NCBI GenBank assembly: GCA_902493585.1
Contig: CABUPZ010000046.1
Location: 1 to 19,414 of the forward strand
Source of the DNA: an uncultured Fusicatenibacter sp.
GTDB taxonomy: Bacteria; Bacillota; Clostridia; Lachnospirales; Lachnospiraceae
Length of the DNA stretch: 19,414 nt
Reading direction: 5' to 3'
The position numbers and the translations under genes were made by a program. Shown in pieces: positions 12,909 through 19,414 of the stretch (position 1 is the stretch's first letter; each line of letters starts with the position of its first letter). The notes beneath the pieces are model-generated. The model was not told the DNA's origin, did not search any database, and saw only the letters and a program-made list of their open reading frames with translations.

Positions 12909-13042
12909 TTTTTCCTGCCCGAAACAAACTGTTCCGATACTCCTCCTTTGCACGAAAATGATTCCTGCTCAGCCATCCGCCTCCGGTTTTGCCGAACAGT
13001 GACTTTGGATGTTCTTTTCAGCCCCTTCACTTTATCATACTT

Positions 13043-13735
13043 TCATTCCAAAAGCAAATCATCCGCTGTCACAAAGCTGTATCCCTCTGCCTGCAGTGTA
13101 TCGACGATCTGCAGCGCAGCCTCAACAGAAGATTCAAATTCGTCATGCATCAGAATAATGCTTCCGTCCTCCACCTCCGGGAGAACCGTATCCAGGATCT
13201 GTCCAGTATCCTGTGTGATCCAGTCTCTGGAATCCACGGTCCAAAGCACCGGTATCATCGTCACATGAAATTCCAGATCCTTTTTCCACTCCCCAAAGGG
13301 CGGACGGACAAACGCAGTGTAAACGCCGGTCAGCTCATAAATCGCGTTGCTGGTACGCTCAATTTCCTCCACCGCCTCCGCTTCACTGACTTTGGAAAGC
13401 CGCACATGATGGAAGGTATGGTTCCCGATCAGGTGGCCTTCCTCCTGTATTCTTTCCAGTATTTCTTCATTTCCCTCAATATTCTGTCCCTGAATAAAAA
13501 AAGTCGCCTTCACTCCCCGTTCTCTCAGACCGTCCAGAAGCATCGGCGTATACTGGCTGTGCGGTCCGTCATCGAAGGTCAGCGCCACTCTCGGCGCTTC
13601 CGAGCCGACCGCTCTGACCTCCTGCTGGGAAGTTTCCCGGAATGTTTCCCGCACATTTGCCGCTTCCCATCCGGCCAGAAACATAAACCCCAGTCCACAG
13701 AACAGAAATACCAGACGTTTCAATGGCGGTGACAT
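13043..13735 (-). CDS. NodB-domain polysaccharide deacetylase
   Basis: A 230-residue carbohydrate-esterase-4 protein. An N-terminal hydrophobic stretch (about residues 6-22, KRLVFLFCGLGFMFLAG) acts as signal or anchor, so the enzyme works outside the membrane on peptidoglycan or another wall glycan. All CE4 motifs are present: TFDDG (53-57, catalytic and metal Asp), NHTFHH (H106 and H110 metal ligands), RPPFG (144-148), DSRDW (168-172) and ILMHD (H197). The product should remove N-acetyl groups, which commonly lowers lysozyme sensitivity. The start ATG has only a moderate AGGG site. The leader carries a hairpin and a TATAAT box at 13796-13801. Confidence 0.92.
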   Translation of the reverse strand: MSPPLKRLVFLFCGLGFMFLAGWEAANVRETFRETSQQEVRAVGSEAPRVALTFDDGPHSQYTPMLLDGLRERGVKATFFIQGQNIEGNEEILERIQEEGHLIGNHTFHHVRLSKVSEAEAVEEIERTSNAIYELTGVYTAFVRPPFGEWKKDLEFHVTMIPVLWTVDSRDWITQDTGQILDTVLPEVEDGSIILMHDEFESSVEAALQIVDTLQAEGYSFVTADDLLLE

Positions 13736-13952
13736 GATTCCCTGCCTTTAAAACCGCGCGAACAATCGGCTCGCAGACGGTTTTCTGTTTTTGCTATTAT
13801 ATGAGTGAGTATAAAAAACTATACGCCGCTCATCCCCTGTACAAATACAAGAACCCCCGGAGCCAAAGCCGGAAACGTATTTGTAATTTTCAAACACGCT
13901 CTGCCGCTTCAGTTCCGGGAGTTCTGTCCCGATTCAGCAACTGCTGATTCAT
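13736..13952. other. Intergenic region with hairpins and a probable promoter
   Basis: Minus-strand TATAAT lies at 13796-13801 with no good -35. Between it and the deacetylase start is a hairpin, AAAACCG (13750-13756) with CGGTTTT (13778-13784), and an inner GCGA/TCGC stem, which may attenuate. A second, longer dyad, TACAAATAC (13840-13848) with GTATTTGTA (13877-13885), and small TCAGCA/TGCTGA and CGGGA/TCCCG hairpins just after the DUF2298 stop probably end that transcript. Confidence 0.4.
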
Positions 13953-16268
13953 TTACTCTACTTCTATAATATAGGTTCCTGACGTTTCATCCTGAAAGAC
14001 AATCTGCCCCATCTGCTGAAGTACATATTCATTCAGCGCCGGATATTTCTCCCGCTCCTTGGAGCCCACAAAAATGTAGGATACCTGGTATTGGTTGAGC
14101 AGCTCTTCCACAACCGCTGCATCCGTAGAGGTATAGATCTGCTCCACATCCGCCGAACGCATATTCAGATCCTGCGTATCGCCCCGCCACAGCCATTCGT
14201 GCACATACCAGCCCAGCACTGTCGGCAGGCCCGTCATCGCGGACACCCGCTCATAATCACTGTAACTGTCGCCGTTGGCTTCCAGAACAATGGGCTGCCC
14301 CTCAATATTTTCATCCAGCCAACGGATGGCAGCCGCGTCCTCCGGAAAGACATTTTCCAGGTAGGCTGTCGCATCAAGCCCACGGTACTCCGACGGATCC
14401 AGAACATTTCCAAACCAGGAATACACCGCGGTTCCGAAATATCCGCAGGTCCAGAGCAGACACACCAGACCGACAGCTCCAAATGCCTTGATGATATGTT
14501 CTTTCTTCCATGTGAGGAAGCGGGTAATAATATAACCCATCACGATTCCAAACAGGATAAATGCCTGATAAGTAAGCTTGAACATGGTGTTGGAACGCGC
14601 ATAGTATTCCTCATAAATATCCCGCACATAGACGATCTCCGGAATCACAAACAGACCGATGGCGCATACGCCCAGCACTCCGGCAAAAATATCGCTCAGC
14701 GGTGCTCTCGCCCAGAATTCCCGGAAGGGAAGCGCTTTTCGTTCCGCCTCCAGGGCTTTCTGCTTCGCCTCATCCGTCGCCTTCTCGGTCATCTCCCGGG
14801 AAAACGCATCTTCTCTCCGCTTCTCGGAGGCATCCGCTTCCGCACCCATCGGCGCTTCGATCCGCTTCCAGGTCAGGAACACAGCTGCCAGAAACAGCAG
14901 GACCAGAGCCGTGGGCAGTCCCCAAAGGATCACCAGCTGATACAGCATGGAATGGTTCTGCGCCAGCGCCACACCGGATACCATCGTCTGAAAACTGATG
15001 GTAAACGGCAGCGCCACAATCGTTCCGATCGCAAAAACTTCCGCCGCCTGGAGTAATACCGTGGAAACCACCTGCTTTGCCCGGCAGTTGTACCGGTACA
15101 GCGCACCGTAAAGGGCGCCGCAGCACACCACAACAAAGTAAATGACGAAATCCCAGTAGTTCGTCCAGTGGAAAATTCCGATAAAGAATGCCAGCAGGAT
15201 CAGATGCGGCTGCAGCAGGATAGACTTCGCATCCCATCTGCCCTCTCCGGCTTTCTCTTCCTGTACACGCCGCACATAGGCATAAACGCCGCCTATGACG
15301 AACAGAACGAACATGACATTGACCACATGGGCATGAAGGTCGCCCAGTACAAAGGAATAGGACGGAAACTCATGGATCGTCTTATCGTTTTCCACTACAG
15401 GATTATAACCGATGTACCGTGTGGAATCCGGAAACCAGTAATCTGCCGCGCTTTCCCATCCCAGCCATTTTCCGATGCATCCGAAAACCACATAGTGCAT
15501 ATTTCCGGCAAGGGAAACCGCCGCGCCGGACAGAAGTCCTCCGATGACCGGAGACAATTTCTTTCTCCTGCGCCGCTGCAGAGTCCGTGCACAGAGCATC
15601 TGATAAGTGATGGAAAACGGAAGCACAAAGGCAAATGCCGCAACCAGCGTCCGCATCAGGTTGTAGGTCTGCTTCACATCCGTAAAGGACATTTTCGTCA
15701 GGAAGACCGCATAATACTGTCCTCCGTAATAATAATTGATTCCGTCAGTTCCGTACCAGATATCCTTTGCCGGAAGCGTGGTGCTGCGCATCATTGCCTC
15801 CATAAAACCATAGTCCATGAACTTTTCGGTTCCATGGGCTTCCGGGTGGAACCCCGCCAGATAGGTCCAAAGCAGAAAGAAGAACAGAAACAGCGCTTCT
15901 TCCGCAAAGATCAGATCCATATCCGGCATCTCTACTTTTACTTTTTTAAATCCATAGATCCAGCAGAAGGCAAAACAGATCAGCGTAACCACAAGACAAG
16001 CCACACTGACAAATTTTGTCACCTTGCATACGGTCAGGGCAAACACGGCAAATCCGCTCACCGCAACCCCGAAAACCTTGGAGAACAGCCATCCCCGATC
16101 CGTATAGGCCGCGAACAGAGATGCCGTTACCGGGTAGAATCCGATTCCAATGATCAGAATCATGATCCACCATTTCAAAAAGGGAACATTGTCGCTCCCC
16201 AAAAGCGGTATGGTCGCCAGCACCATCAGGATCATCGCAATCCCGGCAACCGTTGATTTTCTGCTCAT
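13953..16268 (-). CDS. DUF2298 (YYY-type) multi-spanning membrane protein
   Basis: A 771-residue integral membrane protein with many hydrophobic helices spread from residue 7 to about 615, and a soluble C-terminal domain (about 640-771). The name-giving DUF2298 segment is at about 147-186: TEKFMDYGFMEAMM, TLPAKDIWYGTDG, INYYYGGQYY. FPSYSFVLGDLHAHVVNVMF and GIFHWTNYWDFVIY are also typical. A charged loop (about 470-515, Glu/Lys/Ala-rich) interrupts the helices. The architecture resembles GT-C-like glycosyltransferases (acidic residue in an early loop), so a role in transferring sugars from a lipid carrier is plausible but unproven. It follows a nucleotidyltransferase gene by 56 bases and has an AAAAAAGGAG site. 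Confidence 0.85.
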   Translation of the reverse strand: MSRKSTVAGIAMILMVLATIPLLGSDNVPFLKWWIMILIIGIGFYPVTASLFAAYTDRGWLFSKVFGVAVSGFAVFALTVCKVTKFVSVACLVVTLICFAFCWIYGFKKVKVEMPDMDLIFAEEALFLFFFLLWTYLAGFHPEAHGTEKFMDYGFMEAMMRSTTLPAKDIWYGTDGINYYYGGQYYAVFLTKMSFTDVKQTYNLMRTLVAAFAFVLPFSITYQMLCARTLQRRRRKKLSPVIGGLLSGAAVSLAGNMHYVVFGCIGKWLGWESAADYWFPDSTRYIGYNPVVENDKTIHEFPSYSFVLGDLHAHVVNVMFVLFVIGGVYAYVRRVQEEKAGEGRWDAKSILLQPHLILLAFFIGIFHWTNYWDFVIYFVVVCCGALYGALYRYNCRAKQVVSTVLLQAAEVFAIGTIVALPFTISFQTMVSGVALAQNHSMLYQLVILWGLPTALVLLFLAAVFLTWKRIEAPMGAEADASEKRREDAFSREMTEKATDEAKQKALEAERKALPFREFWARAPLSDIFAGVLGVCAIGLFVIPEIVYVRDIYEEYYARSNTMFKLTYQAFILFGIVMGYIITRFLTWKKEHIIKAFGAVGLVCLLWTCGYFGTAVYSWFGNVLDPSEYRGLDATAYLENVFPEDAAAIRWLDENIEGQPIVLEANGDSYSDYERVSAMTGLPTVLGWYVHEWLWRGDTQDLNMRSADVEQIYTSTDAAVVEELLNQYQVSYIFVGSKEREKYPALNEYVLQQMGQIVFQDETSGTYIIEVE

Positions 16269-16324
16269 GTTTTCTCCTTTTTTAGTTGACGGCTAAGTAT
16301 TTATGATTTGATGTACTGCATACT

Positions 16325-17245
16325 CTAGTTCAGAAATTGTTCCGGGTAAAGTCCTTCCTGTTTCATCCTGCGCACCGCTTCCACAACCACAGGTTTATCC
16401 TCACGATAGGTTACCCCATACCACTGATCCGTGGATCTGCACACCTGAACCGTAGCTTTTTCTTCGTGCAGAAGATCCGCGATCACAGAAGGAAGGAAAT
16501 ACTCGCACTTCAGAGGATCTTTTGCGATCCCCTTCTCCAGGAATTCAGGAAAACGCGCCTGCAGCTCGTCCAGAATACTGTTGGAAAAGCCCCACATATT
16601 CATGGAAACCGTCGTATCCAGAGGCAGTTCCACACAAGTCTTCCCGCCGTCCTCCGAATACACCGCCCGATCTCCCTGTTTCTCAATGTGCGTCCGCTCA
16701 CAGATCCCGGTCAGAAAACCATTTTCATCCATCGAGCAGATTCCGCGGGACACAGAACCGTTCTCTGTCAGCGTTTTTTCCAGCTCGTATCCCACCATCA
16801 TATAACGGTATTTTTCATCGTCCTGATGGGTAGTCAGGTACTGGTAAATCTGAGAAAACGCCTGTTTTCCATAATAGTCATCGGCATTGATCACCGCAAT
16901 GGGCGCCTCTGTCTGGTAGATACAGCTCAGAACCGCATGGCCGGTACCCCAGGGCTTTACCCTGCCTTCCGGAACTTCAAATCCTTCCGGCAGGTCGTCA
17001 ATCCCCTGAAACACATAATGCACTCTCACATGACGCGCAATGCGGTCGCCGATCTTTTCCCGAAATTCCTTTTCTGTCTCTCTCTTGATAATAAAAATAA
17101 TATCCTCAAATCCTGCCTGCACCGCATCATAGATGGAAAAATCCATCAGAATGTGCCCCTCAGGATCCACCGGATCCAGCTGCTTGAGTCCGCCGTAACG
17201 GCTTCCCATTCCGGCAGCCATGATGACCAACGCTGGTCTTCTCAT
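16325..17245 (-). CDS. Sugar-phosphate nucleotidyltransferase family protein
   Basis: The 306-residue protein has the NTP-transferase fold: the nucleotide-binding start LVIMAAGMGSRYGGLKQLDP (residues 6-25), WGTGHAVLSC, the metal site INADDYYG and, later, SMNMWGFSNSIL. Such enzymes couple a sugar 1-phosphate to a nucleotide, giving NDP-sugars for surface glycans. It differs from standard GalU and RmlA in detail, so the sugar is not assigned. The ATG 17243-17245 is two bases after the TGA of the ABC-F gene (TGATAATG), and its ribosome site AGGAGGA lies inside that gene's end, a clear translational coupling. The DUF2298 membrane protein follows, which suggests a shared cell-surface role. Confidence 0.88.
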   Translation of the reverse strand: MRRPALVIMAAGMGSRYGGLKQLDPVDPEGHILMDFSIYDAVQAGFEDIIFIIKRETEKEFREKIGDRIARHVRVHYVFQGIDDLPEGFEVPEGRVKPWGTGHAVLSCIYQTEAPIAVINADDYYGKQAFSQIYQYLTTHQDDEKYRYMMVGYELEKTLTENGSVSRGICSMDENGFLTGICERTHIEKQGDRAVYSEDGGKTCVELPLDTTVSMNMWGFSNSILDELQARFPEFLEKGIAKDPLKCEYFLPSVIADLLHEEKATVQVCRSTDQWYGVTYREDKPVVVEAVRRMKQEGLYPEQFLN

Positions 17246-17247
17246 TA

Positions 17248-18879
17248 TCAGTTGTCCTCCTCGGTCATATTGTAAACGTGTCTCTTTCTCGCCATTACAT
17301 CGCTGGCAAGATACTCATCATACGTTGTGATCTTGTCGATCAGTTCGCCGTTGGGCAGGATCTCCATGATGCGGTTTGCCGTCGTCTGCACAAACTGATG
17401 GTCATGGCAGGTGAACAGCAGAACACCCGGGAATTTGATCAGCCCGTTATTCAGCGCCGTGATGGATTCCATATCCAGATGGTTGGTCGGTTCGTCCAGC
17501 ACCAGGATGTTTGCGCCGGAGATCATCATCTTGGAAAGCAGACAGCGCACTTTCTCACCTCCGGACAGTACGCGCACACGCTTCACGCCATCCTCACCGG
17601 CAAACAGCATACGTCCCAAGAATCCTCGCACATAGGTGACATCCTTGATCTCCGAATACTGGGTCAGCCAGTCAGCGATGGTCAGGTCGCTGTCGAACTC
17701 TTTGGTGTTGTCCTTCGGGAAGTAGGCCTGTGTGGTGGTAACGCCCCATTTATAGGTACCCTCGTCCGGCTCTTCCTCGCCCATCAGGATCTTGAACAGC
17801 ATCGTAACCGCCTGCTCGTTGCTTCCCACAAACGCAACCTTGTCCTCACGTCCCAGCGTAAAGGTCAGATTGTCCAGGATTTTCACGCCGTCTACCGTTT
17901 TGGACAGGCCTTCTACCTGAAGCACTTCATTACCGATCTCGCGGTTCGGGCGGAAATCGATGTACGGATACTTTCTGCTGGACGGTTTGATCTCATCCAG
18001 CTGGATTTTCTCCAGCGCACGCTTTCTGGAGGTCGCCTGTTTACTCTTGGAAGCGTTGGCGCTGAAACGGGAAATAAATTCCTGCAGCTCCTTGATCTTT
18101 TCTTCTTTTTTCTTATTGGCTTCCTTCATCTGTTTTACCAGCAGCTGGCTGGACTCAAACCAGAAGTCATAGTTTCCTGCGTACAGCTGAATCTTTCCGT
18201 AATCGATATCGGCGATCTGTGTACAAACCTTATTCAGGAAATAACGGTCGTGGGAAACGACGATTACCGTATTGTCAAAATTGATCAGGAACTCCTCCAG
18301 CCACTCGATCGCATCTAGATCCAGGTGGTTGGTCGGCTCGTCGAGAAGCAGGATATCCGGATTTCCGAACAGCGCGCGGGCAAGAAGCACTTTGACCTTC
18401 TGGCTTCCGGACAGATCTCCCATCAGAGAATAATGGAACTCGCTTTCAATTCCAAGGCCATTGAGCAGCTGCTCCGCATCGGATTCCGCCTCCCAGCCGT
18501 TCATCTCCGCGAATTCACCTTCCAGCTCACTGGCACGGATACCATCCTCATCGGTGAAATCCTCCTTGGCATAAAGGGCTTCCTTCTCCTTCATGATCTC
18601 ATACAGACGGGCATTGCCCATAATTACCGTATCCAGTGCGGAATACGCATCATATTTGAAGTGGTCCTGCTCCAGGAAAGAAAGACGCTGTCCCGGAGTA
18701 ATGGTTACATCGCCTTTCGTCGGCTCAAGCTGACCGGACAGAATCTTCAGGAACGTAGATTTTCCCGCTCCGTTCGCACCGATCAGGCCGTAGCAGTTTC
18801 CTTCAGTAAATTTGATGTTTACTTCTTCGAAAAGAGCTTTCTTTCCGACTCTCAGTGTTACGTTGTTGGCTGCAATCAT
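17248..18879 (-). CDS. ABC-F family ATPase (YbiT/YkpA-like)
   Basis: A 543-residue soluble protein with two ABC domains and no membrane part. Domain 1: Walker A GANGAGKS (34-41), signature LSGSQ (156-160), Walker B with E181 and H210. The lysine/glutamate-rich linker spans about 245-300 (KEANKKKEEKIKELQEFISR). Domain 2: signature LSGGE (438-442), Walker B ILVLDEPTNHLDM with E463, and H492. ABC-F proteins bind the ribosomal E site and relieve stalled translation. The domain 2 P-loop is degenerate: VGSNEQAVT (351-359) has no lysine. It has its own promoter and AGAGGT site, and is first of a likely unit with the nucleotidyltransferase and DUF2298 genes. Confidence 0.94.
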   Translation of the reverse strand: MIAANNVTLRVGKKALFEEVNIKFTEGNCYGLIGANGAGKSTFLKILSGQLEPTKGDVTITPGQRLSFLEQDHFKYDAYSALDTVIMGNARLYEIMKEKEALYAKEDFTDEDGIRASELEGEFAEMNGWEAESDAEQLLNGLGIESEFHYSLMGDLSGSQKVKVLLARALFGNPDILLLDEPTNHLDLDAIEWLEEFLINFDNTVIVVSHDRYFLNKVCTQIADIDYGKIQLYAGNYDFWFESSQLLVKQMKEANKKKEEKIKELQEFISRFSANASKSKQATSRKRALEKIQLDEIKPSSRKYPYIDFRPNREIGNEVLQVEGLSKTVDGVKILDNLTFTLGREDKVAFVGSNEQAVTMLFKILMGEEEPDEGTYKWGVTTTQAYFPKDNTKEFDSDLTIADWLTQYSEIKDVTYVRGFLGRMLFAGEDGVKRVRVLSGGEKVRCLLSKMMISGANILVLDEPTNHLDMESITALNNGLIKFPGVLLFTCHDHQFVQTTANRIMEILPNGELIDKITTYDEYLASDVMARKRHVYNMTEEDN

Positions 18880-18931
18880 TTTTTATACCTCTTATTCTTG
18901 TTATTGGTTCGATTATTGCTTACAATTCTTC

Positions 18932-18960
18932 ATTCTATCATAGAAAAATAAGCCTTTCAA
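18932..18960 (-). promoter_or_regulatory. Promoter of the ABC-F gene and probably its downstream genes
   Basis: TTGAAA (18955-18960), an exact 17-base spacer and TAGAAT (18932-18937) with a TGA extension on the minus strand, about 50 bases before the ABC-F start codon. Confidence 0.8.
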
Positions 18961-19027
18961 CAACCTTTTGGTAAAAATATCGTTTATTCCATGGCTTCAG
19001 GCGGACGAAAAAATCCCTGCGTGGGCG

Positions 19028-19075
19028 GCACTTCGACTGACCCGTCCTCCGGAGTTTCGGAACGATAAGATTTTC
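19028..19075 (+). repeat. Partial copy of the terminal repeat
   Basis: Starts GCACTTCGACTGACCCGTCC and ends TAAGATTTTC. Its first 25 bases are identical to the complement of 19247-19271, and the rest matches with a few changes to the complement of about 19224-19246. It is a third, shorter copy of the element that forms the palindrome at 19184-19414. Confidence 0.75.
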
Positions 19076-19183
19076 AAAGTTATTAAAAGATAATAAATAC
19101 TTTAAATCCCACGAAGACTCTCATGTAATAGCAGAAACGCTTCTATCCTTCCGCGTGAAAAAAGCCAGAAACCAGCCAGGCGC

Positions 19184-19414
19184 AGGTGGGATGCGTGGAC
19201 GGCGGGCATCTGGAAAGGTGCGAGAAAATCTTAGGGTTTCGAAGTCCCGGAGGACGGGTCAGTCGAAGTGCTTCTCGCACTGAGACTGAGGAGCTCTGAG
19301 ATGGGAATTGATCAACAATTCCTATCGAATCGCTCCGGTGCCCGTCCGCAGGGACTTTGGAACCCTTAGATTTTCCGCGCCTTTCCAGCCGCCCGCCGTC
19401 CACGCATTCCACCT
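19184..19414. repeat. Large imperfect palindrome made of two inverted repeat copies, reaching the window edge
   Basis: The outer arms (19184-19258 and the last 74 bases, about 19341-19414) match as complements at about 65 of 75 positions. Both carry AGGTGG, GCGTGGACGGCGGGC, CTGGAAAGG, GAAAATCT and GGACGGG on the corresponding strands. The inner parts differ in length (about 45 against 18 bases), but the centre is again a perfect dyad: GGAATTG (19304-19310), ATCAA, CAATTCC (19316-19322). No credible gene is present: an 89-codon minus-strand frame is only repeat DNA read through. The rest of 18961-19183 is AT-rich with no features I can identify apart from the partial copy at 19028. Confidence 0.8.

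Noticed and set aside
19143..19412. 89-codon minus-strand frame at the right edge
   Set aside because: It lies almost wholly within the palindrome, has no ribosome site or recognisable domain, and its proline/serine/arginine-rich content is what GC-rich repeat DNA gives by chance.
1..19414. CRISPR array, tRNA or rRNA genes, prophage genes
   Set aside because: No regularly spaced direct repeats, no cloverleaf with a CCA end, no rRNA-like segments and no phage structural proteins were seen on either strand.

Overview
The window looks like chromosomal DNA from an anaerobic Firmicute of class Clostridia, most probably Lachnospiraceae. Evidence: Fe-S L-serine dehydratase split into SdaAB and SdaAA, an Asp23-family protein beside nusB/xseA, a DUF4364 protein, strong AGGAG ribosome sites, sigma-A type promoters, and nearly all core genes on the minus strand. 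The family call is inference from gene content and protein style; no database search was possible.

Layout. (1) 1-1868, minus: xseA (cut by the window edge), nusB, thyX and an asp23-like gene, i.e. DNA repair, transcription antitermination, dTMP synthesis and envelope stress. (2) 1950-5360, minus: sdaAB-sdaAA (serine to pyruvate plus ammonia), then prfC (release factor 3) with a clear promoter. (3) 5440-6880: an accessory island with a long hairpin, a 21-codon ORF, a broken GNAT acetyltransferase, small overlapping ORFs, and an internally deleted IS110-family element. (4) 6941-8620, plus: a YhcC/YtqA-type radical SAM protein and a DUF4364 protein, closed by a bidirectional terminator. (5) 8658-10358, minus: nagB and its RpiR/MurR-type regulator, behind a promoter with two matching operator-like boxes. 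(6) 10420-11010: remains of a conjugative-type mobile element (stub of an XRE regulator, decayed cysteine-rich KTR gene, GC-rich structured DNA). (7) 11025-13801, minus: an FeoB-associated/HMA metal-binding membrane protein behind a palindrome, rarA, and a NodB-type polysaccharide deacetylase. (8) 13953-18960, minus: a probable three-gene unit of ABC-F ATPase, NDP-sugar type nucleotidyltransferase and a 771-residue DUF2298 membrane protein. (9) 18961-19414: no gene, but a repeat present as three pieces, two forming a roughly 230-bp palindrome that runs to the window edge.

The core genes are ordinary. The unusual material is concentrated in three places: the 5.4-6.9 kb island, the 10.4-11.0 kb remnant, and the terminal palindrome. 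I see no complete new defence or biosynthetic system. The best candidates for undescribed biology are the terminal inverted repeat family, the IS110 mini-element that keeps its probable guide-RNA end, the hairpin/small-ORF unit at 5.5 kb, and the set of overlapping small ORFs at 6.0-6.4 kb.
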